Shown here: piece after piece, positions 12,581 to 23,799 of the stretch
How the letters are laid out: each line of letters starts with the position of its first letter
How positions within the stretch are numbered: position 1 is the stretch's first letter
DNA from: Trileptium ribeirensis
Lineage: Eukaryota; Nematoda; Enoplea; Enoplida; Thoracostomopsidae
DNA length: 64,000 nucleotides
Assembly: GCA_030248225.1 (NCBI GenBank)
Contig: JASANE010007429.1
Coordinates: forward strand, 58,090 to 122,089
Direction: 5' to 3'
Translations under genes and position numbers: made by a program
The notes under the pieces: generated by a model
Databases searched by the model: none
Seen by the model: the letters and a program-made list of their open reading frames with translations, nothing else
Told to the model about the DNA's origin: nothing

Positions 12581-12844
12581 GATTAGGTGTAAAGGGGCCT
12601 TGCATAATGAGCATCTCAGAGCAGCGGCACCAATAAGTAACCCTAATCCCATTATTATTTTAATTTGCAATAGTATTTTTCCTCATAAAATCGAAGTAAG
12701 AAGCGGCAATAAAGATAGTAGGGGCGTTAGAATAGCATAACGTTAGGGCTAGTAATATCTTAAAAATTTCGGTCCCATGGCGTCGACTGAGTTACACCCG
12801 GGTGAGAGCGCAGGTGGGACTCGAATAACATTAGTAGTACTACT

Positions 12845-13165
12845 GGTCGTCTGGCAGCCGTTCGGTGGCGTCGGCGTTGGTGGTATTATTCTTGAGCAGA
12901 CCGGGAGAGTAAGAGGATTGGTTTTGAACGACCACAATCTCCAGTATCTTCACTTACCAACTGTCAGCCGTTCGGGGGCCTGTGATGGAGCAAACTTCAA
13001 CTACATAGTAGTCGACCGCTACTGTACAGTTTTAATAACGTCGTCTGGCAGCCGTTCGGGGTCGGCTTGTTTAAAATAACTGGCACTATTAGCGTGACTC
13101 TATGGCTCAGGTTAAAATAATTATATATATAATCGCATGGTGCACCAGCTGTTCGGTGGTGTGTT
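12845..13165 (+). repeat. Four spaced copies of a CAGCCGTTCGG motif
   Basis: CTGGCAGCCGTTCGGTGGCG near 12,850, CTGTCAGCCGTTCGGGGGCC near 12,960, CTGGCAGCCGTTCGGGGTCG near 13,045 and CACCAGCTGTTCGGTGGTG near 13,145. Spacing is about 85-110 bases with little similarity between the motifs. Open frames on both strands cross the block, but the changing spacing breaks any repeated reading frame, so this is not read as a protein. Confidence 0.5.
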
Positions 13166-13248
13166 GTGTCAACACACAAGGGCTTTAATAAAGTAACAGA
13201 TAACATATATAAATCTGAACAACTATCGCTCGGGTATAACCCTTAAAC

Positions 13249-13273
13249 ATTAATAATAATAATAATAATAATA
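13249..13273. repeat. (TAA)n microsatellite, possible LINE A tail
   Basis: About eight TAA units. On the LINE A strand this reads as an ATT-type tail downstream of ORF2. Simple 3' tails are common in CR1-like elements, but the link here is inferred from position only. Confidence 0.5.
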
Positions 13274-13772
13274 GGAAATTCCCACTAACCACCCGGCGAA
13301 GCCAGCCTGGCATAGCTTGTGTACATTAAGGAGCTGCTAGAGGCTAGGCTAATTACAATTTATTTAGCTAACTGGTACAAACCTGGTGAATATACAAAGA
13401 CGGAATAAGTAACTACCTCATTTTGTTCGCTCCGTACAGCTATGCCAAACAGACTTCAATTATTTTAACTTTATTTCACAGCCTCATTACGAGTATCCCT
13501 CCGGCACCACACACATCGGAGGCTTCACTCTAGCCGTTCTCCGATGTATGATGTCCCTTGCAGGATAAACGCACTTAACTTAGATATTATAACATACAGT
13601 ATATATGATAGTACATTAGATATATTATACGTATATTCGTAAAAACAGACGCATACATACCAAACATAATCAACCAGGATGGCTCGCACGGATGGTGGGG
13701 AAGGATGTTCAGGGGTGAACGACCCGCTTAAAAACACCCTTTTTGACGTATAATGTTAATATGTATACATAA

Positions 13773-16577
13773 CTAGTCTAAATTCCGTGAAAAATGCAGA
13801 AATGCGGAAAAATCCAACTCGTTTAAATGCCCCTTAAAAATTTTGGCACTGCTAGCGGTAACCACCGGTTTGTTTCGAATAGATGGTGGTAATGAGTTCC
13901 AAATAGGTACAACCCGGTATGAAAAGAAAAATTTTCTACAATTTAAATTAGCTCGACGAGAAAAAAGTTTCAATTGATGACCCCTGGTAGTGCGATTTCC
14001 ATATACAAAAAAATCGTTAAAATCCAAATCAACGTCATGATGAATTATCTTATAACACATTACAAGATCTATATGCAATCTACGTAATTCCAAAGATTGC
14101 AACTTCAGTGTACGTAATCTACTTACATAAGGCACCATAGGGTACTTCATCCTGAAATATAGTCTACGTGTAAAATACCGTTGAACAGATTCAATCTTAT
14201 CAATGTACGTTACATTGCAGGGACTCCACACTGGTGAACAATACTCTAATATTGGGCGTACGTATGTCTTATAAGCAACTACGAGGACATTGTTATTTGC
14301 ATTTAGAAAACATCGGAAAAACATATTCACTAATTTATATGCTCGCTTACAAATGACACTTATGTGACAAAAAGGTTTAATATCTGAAGAGAACATGACA
14401 CCAAGATCTTTGACGGAGTTTTCCATATCCAAGGTATTCATGTCGATACCATATGCGTCATTGACGGATGAGGTACCAAATCTAACCCAATGTGACTTGT
14501 GTGGGGCAATCGGTAACTGCCAAATTTTTGACCATTTAGTTACTTGGGTTATTGAATACTGCAACATAACCATATCTGTGGGTTTTTGAATCCTATTATA
14601 AAGTTTAACATCGTCAGCAAATAGCTTTACAGAAACCAGGCTAGCAGTGAAAGCAATGTCATTGATGTATAATAAAAATAGCAAAGGGCCTAAAACTGAT
14701 CCTTGGGGAACACCAGAGGTTACATCCAACGATAAACTGAAATGACTACCTATCTTAACACGCTGGGTCCGATTTGACAAGAAGGCGGTAATCCACCTAA
14801 TGCAAGGGCCACGGATACCGATGCTGAAAAGCTTAGCAAGTAATTTTACATGAGAAACCGAGTCAAATGCCTTAGCGAAGTCTATATAAATGACATCAGT
14901 TGCAGATCCATTGTCAATGGATAACGAAATGTCGTTAAGGACCTCAAGCAATTGCGTGCATGTAGATCGTTTTGACCTAAATCCATGTTGTGCACTTGAA
15001 ATAAAATAATTTCTATTCATAAACGATGTAACTTGTTTACTGATAATCTTCTCCATGACACGACAACTAATGCATGTCAGAGAAATAGGGCGGTAATTAG
15101 CAGCGTTAGTAGGATCACCACCTTTAAACAATGCTTTTACATCTGCAGTCAACCATACCAGTGGTACTTCGCCGGATCTAAAAGAACAATCAAAAATATA
15201 TGCCAAGGGATATGATAGCTCAGAATGCATACATTTTAAAAACACACTAGGTATTAAGTCAGGCGTATGACTATTTTTCGGAGGCAATGCTCGTAAAATG
15301 GAACTAATTTCGATTGGAGAAAAATTTATGTTTTCTAATGATGCTGGTAACAGATTCAGTGCGGGTAACATACCGTTATCCGACGTAAAAATACTTGAAA
15401 ATTGCTCATTGAGGATGGAACACTTTTCAAAATCGTCAAAAACTAGATTTCCTTGTAAATTCTTCAGCGGACCGACTTCATCGTTCCTGAAGCAGCGGTG
15501 TTTAACATAAGTATAAAGCCTGGTTATATCGCCTGAATTAAGAATACGGTTCTCAATGTTACTATTGTAGTCTTGAATGGCGCGAGCGCATTGAGCTGAA
15601 AAAGCCTTATAGCGTTCCTTCCCATAAACATAATGTCTCTTGTGCCACATTTTAGCTTTTCTTTTCAACATTTTAATGATGTATTTTGGGTAGCGCTTTT
15701 TCTGATCATTCCGCAAGACTACAAGAGGAACAAAGCAGATAAATAAATCGTAGATAACAGAACGGAATGATTCCCATATTTCATTTACACAAGCACATGT
15801 AGAAAACCATAAATCCCAATTTACATTCCTTAGATAAGCAGAAATGTTGAGCATATCCATTTGTTTAAAATTAAAAAATATTTTCTTACTGCACGCCAAA
15901 TGAAAACCAATCAATGAAAAGTCAATACAGTAATGATCGCTCGTGGAAAAGTTCTCAGAGCACTTAATTCCACAGATGTTTGCTGGTGCCGATGTCAAAA
16001 TAATATCAAGTAATGAATTATCTCTAGTGTTGAAATCAACTAATTGAGACAATCCATTCCGTGAAATAAATTCAATGAACGTCTCAGACATCATGCTATA
16101 TGATGTGTATGTGCCCCAATCAATGTTTGGAAAATTAAAATCGCCCACGATTGTAACTGGGTAAGACACTTCACTCAATGTTTCTAATTCAACTATCAGT
16201 TTTTGCAAATTCGGCAGATCGCTAGTCGGAGGTCTGTAAATACATATTAAACGGTGCGGTGTTGGAATATACAGATCCACTGCAACAATCTCTATTTGAT
16301 CGATTGGCGAACATAAAACTGGAATAAAATTTATCGAGTTTTTTAGAACGACGGCGACCCCACCTCCTAATCTCCCCAAGCGATCACATCTGAGAACAGA
16401 ATATGCATTAGTGGATAACATTGCGGATGGAATAGACTCATCCAACCAAGTTTCAGTTACTGCATAAAGACTGTAATTTTCCGTGTTTAACATGAGTATA
16501 AATTCATTTAATTTATTACACAAACTTCTAGCATTCATTAATTTACAAGATAACAACTCGTTAGATGAGTCATTCAC
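13773..16577 (-). CDS. LINE A ORF2: endonuclease-reverse transcriptase
   Basis: An uninterrupted frame of 934 codons. The AP-type endonuclease occupies roughly residues 10-225, with N15 in MNAR, E42 in TETW, GDFN at 145-148 and SDH at 213-215, the residues expected for target nicking. A linker rich in basic residues follows (about 290-330). The reverse transcriptase spans about 480-760, with YRPISL at 495-500, HGFR at 531, DFAKAFD at 566-572, SGVPQGS at 621-627 and the catalytic FADD at 653-656. The C-terminal region has the usual RPILEY and VQRYFTRRL-type motifs. The frame opens at a GTG overlapping the ORF1 stop; the first ATG in frame is at residue 14 (16,538), so translation may rely on reinitiation or start at that ATG. 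All catalytic residues looked for are present. Confidence 0.9.
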   Translation of the reverse strand: MNDSSNELLSCKLMNARSLCNKLNEFILMLNTENYSLYAVTETWLDESIPSAMLSTNAYSVLRCDRLGRLGGGVAVVLKNSINFIPVLCSPIDQIEIVAVDLYIPTPHRLICIYRPPTSDLPNLQKLIVELETLSEVSYPVTIVGDFNFPNIDWGTYTSYSMMSETFIEFISRNGLSQLVDFNTRDNSLLDIILTSAPANICGIKCSENFSTSDHYCIDFSLIGFHLACSKKIFFNFKQMDMLNISAYLRNVNWDLWFSTCACVNEIWESFRSVIYDLFICFVPLVVLRNDQKKRYPKYIIKMLKRKAKMWHKRHYVYGKERYKAFSAQCARAIQDYNSNIENRILNSGDITRLYTYVKHRCFRNDEVGPLKNLQGNLVFDDFEKCSILNEQFSSIFTSDNGMLPALNLLPASLENINFSPIEISSILRALPPKNSHTPDLIPSVFLKCMHSELSYPLAYIFDCSFRSGEVPLVWLTADVKALFKGGDPTNAANYRPISLTCISCRVMEKIISKQVTSFMNRNYFISSAQHGFRSKRSTCTQLLEVLNDISLSIDNGSATDVIYIDFAKAFDSVSHVKLLAKLFSIGIRGPCIRWITAFLSNRTQRVKIGSHFSLSLDVTSGVPQGSVLGPLLFLLYINDIAFTASLVSVKLFADDVKLYNRIQKPTDMVMLQYSITQVTKWSKIWQLPIAPHKSHWVRFGTSSVNDAYGIDMNTLDMENSVKDLGVMFSSDIKPFCHISVICKRAYKLVNMFFRCFLNANNNVLVVAYKTYVRPILEYCSPVWSPCNVTYIDKIESVQRYFTRRLYFRMKYPMVPYVSRLRTLKLQSLELRRLHIDLVMCYKIIHHDVDLDFNDFFVYGNRTTRGHQLKLFSRRANLNCRKFFFSYRVVPIWNSLPPSIRNKPVVTASSAKIFKGHLNELDFSAFLHFSRNLD

Positions 16578-17416
16578 CCCCGAAACTCGTTTCCCAGAAA
16601 CGTGTCTCGGTCAAAAACGAACGTTGTATCCTTTTTACCACCAGACAATTTACCGTCAATCATAGAACACCCTGTAAACTTCACCACCTTTTCCGACAAA
16701 ACAACAAACTTGATACGACTATCCTCGAATTTGCTGTTTAACTCAGCACACCGTTTACGCAACTCTGCAATGTTCTGCAATTGTTCACGAGACAAGCTAC
16801 GCCTGACAAAAACACCATCCCATTGTGTCCCTTTCAACCGATTTGATTGAGACAATATCGACCGCTGACAGAACGAAGATGCAAAATGTACCTTGAGCAG
16901 CCGAGGTTTTGGACCAGTTGGTTTGGGCCCCATTCTAAACACTTGCGTAACATTTGCCCCTTGATCAAGGAAGGCACACAAAGACTTAACCTGTTGATAG
17001 TCATTGTCAGTTTCTGGGAGACCAATAATAACTGCACTTCGACGACGAACGTCCTCATCATTCTGCTCATTTAGCTGTTTAGCAGTTACCACTTTGGCCT
17101 CGGTTACAGCGTTCTTGGCGGCGACTTCGGCCCAAGATTGAAATTGGATTGCACTGGGCACATCAGTTTGCTGCGCCTTTAAACCGTTGATAGTTTCACT
17201 GAGCTCGGCAACCTTATCATTCAGCAGTGACAGACCATTAAATCTATCTTCTAATACTTGCACTTTATTGCCAACTTCCAAGATGGCATCGGCAACATTA
17301 CTGGACATATTACTGGCGTCGAATTTTTTGTTACATGAATCACAGAAAACTTTGACACAATCCAGCTTTAACAAACCAAAGTCTTTCACACCTTTCAATT
17401 GGCATGCGAAATGCAT
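16574..17416 (-). CDS. LINE A ORF1: PHD-finger RNA-binding-type protein, start missing
   Basis: 280 codons from the first Met, but the same frame is open back to 17,506 and the upstream 27 codons (to 17,497) clearly belong to the protein. They read CVVCNKKAG, then QCAGCKVW, completing a C4HC3 PHD-type finger with the MHFAC and C-X4-C-X2-C cysteines just inside the Met-started frame. No ATG precedes the finger, so the true start is lost or non-standard. A heptad-patterned coiled-coil stretch follows (residues about 41-82), then an RRM-like region with RRRSAVIIGLPE and PRLLKVHF (about 124-215). Such ORF1 proteins coat LINE RNA. The stop (TGA, 16,574-16,576) overlaps the opening of ORF2 in another frame. 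Confidence 0.8.
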   Translation of the reverse strand: MHFACQLKGVKDFGLLKLDCVKVFCDSCNKKFDASNMSSNVADAILEVGNKVQVLEDRFNGLSLLNDKVAELSETINGLKAQQTDVPSAIQFQSWAEVAAKNAVTEAKVVTAKQLNEQNDEDVRRRSAVIIGLPETDNDYQQVKSLCAFLDQGANVTQVFRMGPKPTGPKPRLLKVHFASSFCQRSILSQSNRLKGTQWDGVFVRRSLSREQLQNIAELRKRCAELNSKFEDSRIKFVVLSEKVVKFTGCSMIDGKLSGGKKDTTFVFDRDTFLGNEFRG

Positions 17417-17500
17417 CCATACTTTACACCCGGCGCATTGTACCGTATTGTTACCTGCTTTTTTATTGCAGACAACGCAGCAGACAGACGACGAAGATAT

Positions 17501-17589
17501 TATATATTACAATATATATAAGACATATTGTATCCTCCAAATTTTTCAGTGTCTTCGATATATATATTACAATATATATAAGACATATT
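17501..17589. repeat. Exact 29-bp duplication 60 bp apart
   Basis: 17,501-17,529 and 17,561-17,589 are identical over 29 bases (starting TATATATTACAATATATATA). The pair sits directly at the 5' end of LINE A, inside the leader region that should carry the ORF1 start. Confidence 0.85.
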
Positions 17590-17599
17590 ATCTCAAATT

Positions 17600-18665
17600 T
17601 AGGTCTTCTTAACTCTATAATAATTAACACAATTATAAACAATAACAACTACTGCTTCTGCTAATAACGCCTAAAATGAACACACCTCTAACTATATAGA
17701 AATACCAAAGAAAAGACGCAACACCAAAAACGGCTGCTATAATTTAACAATGGTTATAAACAATGAGCAATGACTGCTTCTAGACGCCTAAACTTAACAC
17801 ATTCGTTTCGAACCATATGAATGAATTGGATATTTCCCCAAAATAAGTTAAGAACTAGTATTACTCAATAGAACAAAAGGCCGCAAGTCTAGCTGAGCCA
17901 CGGCCAGTATAAGCAACGAGACATTACATGTTATGTCTGCCATGGTACGATGTACCATTTTATTACTGAAAATGCAATAAAATTTTTTTCGAAAAAGCAG
18001 TACAAAAACATTTTGCAAAATTGGTTTAATGTTGAAGAAGTACTAAGCTGGTATCGTCTTTTATACGATGGTGCAGCGCCCAGTATACACACTGCAATAC
18101 AAAGATCGAAAATCGCAATATAAACATTGTACACAAAATAAGTAAACGTTCAGAAAGCATACATATACATAATGCAAGAGAGACGACAGCTGTCGTACAT
18201 TACTACTCGTCGTTCACGCAGGACAGTCACAAATACATGATTTCCATAGGTGCAAGGAAGGTAACACTCTGTGGGTCGGCTCATCCTGTCTGCCAAATTT
18301 ACTCGACCTGTAGGCTCAGCTCCCAGACGATATCTCGCGCCTGAAGCGCCAATGGCAAACGCAAAATTTCTATAAAATTAAGTAAAATTTATGGAAAATT
18401 GCCGCAATTTTCCATTGTTATTTTGATGAAAATTGATACAAATTGACAACGATAGGGCATAATTATTGCAAAATTTTGGAAAATAATGATTTTCTAAAAA
18501 TTCAATAAACTCACCCTCTGAGTCACTATCCCTCGCGGATCTTCCACGCCACCACATCTGAACGTTTCTAGTTATGAGCCGACGTAACTTGGACACCCAT
18601 ATGTAAAGTACCACCAAACGCTCAACGCAATTGCATGGTACAACAATTCTATACACGTGAAATTA
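17600..18665. other. Non-coding, nothing recognised
   Basis: AT-rich. Short frames at 17,931-18,134 and 18,378-18,656 lack domains and splice context. Confidence 0.35.
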
Positions 18666-18667
18666 TA

Positions 18668-18850
18668 AACTCGTTCACGATAAGTTGGGTCCAGCCTGAC
18701 TTAGCTTTGTCCGGCTGTATAAGTAGAGTCGATGGACAATCTCATACCACGAGCAAGCTATACGTTTTTCCTTGCAGCCGTATGTAGATCTCTGGATAAT
18801 CTGTCTGGTCCAAGCTGGCTATATAGGACAGATTATAATGTCCCGGCGGA
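18668..18850 (+). repeat. Third copy of the DNA-transposon end
   Basis: CTCGTTCACGATAAGTTG, then GACTTAGCTTTGTCC, follows the layout of the 10,515-10,570 terminus read inward (CTCGTTTACGATAATTTG, then GACCTAGCTTTGTCC). No partner end was found within a few kilobases, so this is a solo terminus or a short deleted copy. Confidence 0.5.
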
Positions 18851-18884
18851 CTGAATTATGCGTTTGATGTTTTGATTTATAACG

Positions 18885-19020
18885 GTAGAAATTCAAATTT
18901 TAACAGTTGCTGAGGCCGAAATTCAAATTTTGGCAGCACTACATCGTGGAAAGATTCAAATTTTTGACAAGTACAAATCTTGACAGACGCCAAAGTACTA
19001 AATCCAAATTTTGGCGCCTG
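18885..19020 (+). repeat. Short ATTCAAATTTT repeats
   Basis: Four related words (ATTCAAATTTTAACAG, ATTCAAATTTTGGCAG, ATTCAAATTTTTGACA, ATCCAAATTTTGGCGC) recur at roughly 35-50-base spacing. Non-coding. Confidence 0.5.
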
Positions 19021-20330
19021 TTTTAGCTATACTTAGGTGAGACTTTATCGGACAACATTTATAGTCATCGCAGACTGTTCATGCAAAACCGTACCTACTG
19101 AGCGTTTGTAAGTTAATATACGTGTGTTTTTGAATGATATTTTGTTAGAAAGTGTTGTAATAGCTTAGCGAAAATTGCTATTACAATTGCAGACTGGACA
19201 TAAATGAAACTGTGTAGGTGCATGTACACAATTAAATCCTTGAAATGAAAAATATTTTTGAATATTACAATCTGTTTAAGTAGATTATTACTTTGCTAGG
19301 CAATATTCTCAATTTTTCTTTTTGTTTATGTTGTAAGGGTGGCTGTTGTCGGAATTATATAGGCTACGCAAGGGTTTCCGGGCGCAAACACCCCATAAAC
19401 AACCCAGAATTACATCCCAAACCAAAAATTTGGGGTTTTCAATATTTCATTTACTATATTTCATTTACTTCATTTTTGAAATACTGTCGTGGTTGACTTA
19501 CTACATGTTTAGCCTAAACAATATTTTTGGCTCGTAGTGGTCTAGCTTGTTTCTATGTTTTAATTCACAGTTACTTAGGGCAGCTGGTTAGTGGGTGACT
19601 CACCTCTTCGCTGTCCTATTCCTTACCTTCTGCGTGCTCTTCGTATAGCTGTTACATTTGTGTGCTCATTTATATCTGTATTAATATATATGAGTGTTTT
19701 TAATTGTTCCTACTCTGTTGTGTTAGTGCCTTCCTTTCTGTTTCTTTTTATATTGTCTGTTATAACTGCGTAGGGTAGTGTGCGGGCGGTTGGTCATCAC
19801 CTCAAAATCGGGTAGAATATCCTTGAGGTGGTGGGTTTCCGTTTGTGCAGCTATACCACGAGGCAGTCAAATAAAACTAAAAAAATTTGCAGCAGCATTT
19901 TCGGGCACTGTTTATTCTTAGGATATTTTTATTTCTCGGCAGTAAATATTCATTAGATTTGTGAAAACAGATCCCTTCGGAAAGCTTAGATTAAATACCC
20001 CGAAATGCTGTTGTGCCGGGTGGTTGGTGGGAATTAACATGGCTATATACATATTTTCTATCCCACCAAATCCTAAAACCTCAAATTTTATTGATTTTTA
20101 AATGCGGGGATAGGAATACGTTTAGGTGTGATCTCTAGACTTTTGATTGATTTGGTGTTTCACGGCTAAAGAACGAGCTCATAAGTGCTCTCAGCTGCAC
20201 ACATAAGTATTTTAACCATACTATATAAATTCAGTGGCAATAATTACCTAATAAAATCACAGCACCCGGCTTAAAGGAACTAAGCTATAAGTTATATAGG
20301 TTCATAAATTAATAATTATTGTGGACCGCA
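19021..20330. other. Non-coding, nothing recognised
   Basis: AT-rich, with only short chance frames. A 20-25-base stretch near 20,015-20,040 (GGGTGGTTGGTGGGAATTAA) is echoed in reverse complement near 13,275-13,300, so a short dispersed repeat may be present. Confidence 0.3.
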
Positions 20331-20745
20331 TGCCAGTCGGGTGCGACGGTACTAATATAGCTTTTCGGATTCGTATAACCACTTCGAGGAACTCTTAATT
20401 AACCAACCTGGAACGCAGATTCGGACAACCACCTCGACGAACGCTTAACCTATTAACCAACCTGTTGGCCAGCCTGTCGGCGGCCTGAGGATTGAGAAAA
20501 TAACTGGATAACAGGTTATGGTCAGGTTAACGAAATTATACATTCGTACAGTGTGCGTGCCTGTGGTATTGGTGTATCAACTCAAAAGAGGAGTATTAAA
20601 GTAATAGTTAACCCAAATCTAATTGTTTCACTCAATTTTAACGCAATCTGCCAGTCTGCCGGGTGCGATTGCATTAAGTAAGGACCAGTACTAATGTAAA
20701 TCTAAGCCTTAGGTTCAGGTACTCATATACTCGTACAATTGTAAG
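20331..20745 (+). repeat. Small tandem duplications
   Basis: ATTCG-ATAACCAC-TCGA followed by ATTAACCAACCTG occurs twice about 54 bases apart (near 20,367 and 20,420). A CCAG-TC-GGGTGCGA motif followed by AGTACTAAT or GGTACTAAT occurs near 20,333 and 20,650. Non-coding local duplications. Confidence 0.5.
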
Positions 20746-21513
20746 CCTTGCCGGGGCAATTGTATGAACCTCACAAGAGCACTAGTAAGAGTAAATAACA
20801 TAACCTTAGTAGAAAGTAGGGACGGGGTGAAATGGTGCTTTGAAGTGGTCGAATTAGTGATAAAGCTCAAACTAGGTGTAAGTTACCGGTGGGTTAAGAG
20901 ATATGATCTAGTTAAGTACTACGTATACGTACTGAAGAATAGTGCCACAAACCTAGCCGACGGGTATAAAAGCTCAATATATAATTGTGATCTGAATATT
21001 TTATATTCTTCTGCTTGTAAACATTTTCGCTACGTCTTTGGTTCTCACATTTCTGAACCACGAGTGCTTCGAACATAGCCACGCAGGAGCGCAACATCTA
21101 GGGCGTAGTTACTGATCACGGAAATAAGGAACGCGTATCATCTTTGCATTCCCACCGGCATACTACTGGTCACACCTCGTTCGCATCAATCTTCGGTGAC
21201 GAATCCATTCCCTTTCAATTTCCACCAATCCTATCCCCATTCAAACCCAAAAATATAACATGCTGACCACGATGTCGTGTAAAAAGTGAGGAACAGTAAT
21301 AATAAAATAAAAAGTGGTTAGTATTTACACAAAAATTAACAACCTAATACTAAATAAGGCAGAAGCCAACATTGAAGCTATTTATACTGTAATAGGAAAT
21401 AATAGACGTCATAACCGGGCAGTTTTATGCAAGTCCTATCTAAAATTTAAAGTATGCAATGCCACTTCAGAGAACACCACCTAGCAAAATGGCGCACAAA
21501 ACCGACGACAAGA
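20746..21513. other. Non-coding flank of the inverted duplication
   Basis: No supported gene; an open frame at 20,764-21,078 has no domain. A 23-base stretch at 21,191-21,213 (CTTCGGTGACGAATCCATTC) recurs in direct orientation at 34,555-34,578, at the far edge of the inverted duplication. Confidence 0.4.
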
Positions 21514-23799
21514 CCGAAGAATGTCGAAGTATTCCTAAGCGAAAAGACGCAAGGGTAGCCTGCGTGAGCCTTGGGTATATTTGTATCCTTAACTTACGCT
21601 TAATATCCTAAGCTTACTTATAACATAATTTTACAACAAAGGGAGAACCGTTTATTTAAGCAAAAGTTAAATTATTATAACAGAATAAGAATAAAAGGTG
21701 GCAGAGCCACTTACCCGACTGGCAGCAATCTTTAGGCAATTGAGGCCTCGAGACAACTGCTCAGCCTCTTCAACACCTAAATTTCTGACAATTTCGCGGA
21801 ATGAAAAATATATAAACAAAAATCTAATTGACGGAGGCAAGACGAGCCACCGAAGGTGGTGAGTCGCAGCCGGAGGCGTACATTTAACTTTTTATATATC
21901 AATATACTAGACGCAAAATTTCAATTTTCTCTGTGACTTTTTTTTGTTTGTCACAGACAGGTCTGCATGTTGAACGCCTGGGCCGATTTTAGAAATTTTT
22001 TTTTCTTCGTGTTGCATATTCTCTTGCGGAGTGCCCTTTCATTGAGCACTTTTTTCTACGAAAATTGCTTTGTACTCAAAATTAAGCAAATGTTGCTCAA
22101 ACTTAGGGATTTTTGCCATTTTTTCAGCTTTTTCACCGCATCTCGACAACCGTTCGTGCTATTTCGGCGATTTTTTTACATAAAATGTATTTTCACGTTT
22201 TCTAAACAGCTGTATATAGCTGATTGACGTATTTCATCTCTTTCCTTAAAAATTAAGCAAATTCTCTTAAAATTGACTTAGGGAAACCTAAGTTCATCAT
22301 ATCTCGACAACCGTTCGTGCTATCTCGGTCATTTTTTGACATAACATGTACCTTCACGTTTTCTAAAAGACTGTATACGAGTGATCTACTTACCTTTATA
22401 AATTCTCTTAAAATTAAGCAGTCTCTTAAAAATGAGTGAAAAATTATTAAGTGTGTTATAACTTTTGAATGACTCGGCCGATTTGGACTAAATTTCATTG
22501 ATGGGTACAACTTGATAGATGTATTGTCATTCTACTGTATAAATAACTAGACGTTTTCATGTCTTCCTCTTATTATTGTTACCAAAAATGTTAGAAATTC
22601 CACAAGCTGTATGCACTATTCACGCCGTTGTTAACCACCATGCCTCCGTCACCCACGTTTACGTGTTACTAGTTTTAGGTCAATTTTTGAAATGTTTTGA
22701 GCTAGCTCTGAATTACCAGAATCCACACCCAAAAATGAATCCTATTTAAAATTCCACTACACACTCAAATTCACATGGCAACACAAATTCACTCATGCAC
22801 AGGAACAATAAACGCAAGAATATATGAAAATTACAGAGCACAAATTACAGAGGACAAATTTTAATTGAAAAACCGTGATAAAATTAACTGGATTTCGCAA
22901 TCTCTAGAACCAACTTTTAATTTTACATTGCCATATGCCACACCCAAAATCACACGTATCACTTGACAATCACAAAAGCACACTTATGCACAAATGTTAA
23001 CCATATAATTTTTACAGTAGAAATACACACATTTTACACGACAAATTTTAACCAAATATCCTCATACAAATAATAAAAAAGCATACACAGCAAAACATTA
23101 ATTAGCCACTTAAGATAAAATCGTTACAGCAAATATATGTCTAAATTGGTCATAAACAACATCCCAAAAGTATTTCGCGGCCGAAAAGTACCGACCGTAG
23201 TCCATGGAGCACTTTGAAAAAATACCAAACACAAAAATAAGGAAAAGTTGAAAAATATTAAAAAATTGCATAGGTTCCCCTAGGAATTCGAACTCGCGAT
23301 GTTACGACATAGCACAAACCTGTTGTTTTTGACTTTTGTGTGGGATGTACATTACAAACATAAACGGAAAAATAAATCCGGGAAATGATGCAAGTACTGC
23401 AACAACAACAAAGAAAGGCAACTACAATTTATAAAGAAACATGCAAACCTGACTAAAGAACTCCAACAAGTATGCCAAAGCTTAGAGATCCTACCGGCGG
23501 AACCGAGAAAAGAATCGCAAAGCACCGATGAAGACGAAAGAACCTTAGTACATCAAAACTACGAAACCCAAACAAAAGCGATCCCGAACATTGGAACAAT
23601 AATAAAATAATCAACGACCTGAGATCATAACACAACAGGAAGAATACTACGGACTTTTCAGTGTGGGTCGAGCGTATACACTGACGAACAACGACAAAAA
23701 CTGAGTAAGCACAAATCATGGATAAACATGCAATTGGCACAAAGTGACAATCCGGGTTATTATGCCGAAGCATTGTGTGTAGGCTGGCCATGATGATTG

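Larger units (their letters stand above)
13246..17497 (-). mobile_element. LINE A: nearly complete two-ORF non-LTR retrotransposon
   Basis: A minus-strand element encoding a PHD-fingered ORF1 and an endonuclease plus reverse transcriptase ORF2. This organisation fits the CR1-like group of LINEs. The 3' limit is inferred: about 500 bases past the ORF2 stop lies a (TAA)n run at about 13,249-13,273, which would be a simple-repeat tail of the kind these elements carry. If that run is unrelated, the 3' end lies closer to 13,740. The 5' limit is placed where the ORF1 frame meets AT-rich DNA (17,498 onward). ORF1 is open there but has no ATG upstream of the finger, so the copy is slightly 5'-truncated or its leader was altered. 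Both long frames are uninterrupted, which indicates recent insertion. Confidence 0.75.
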
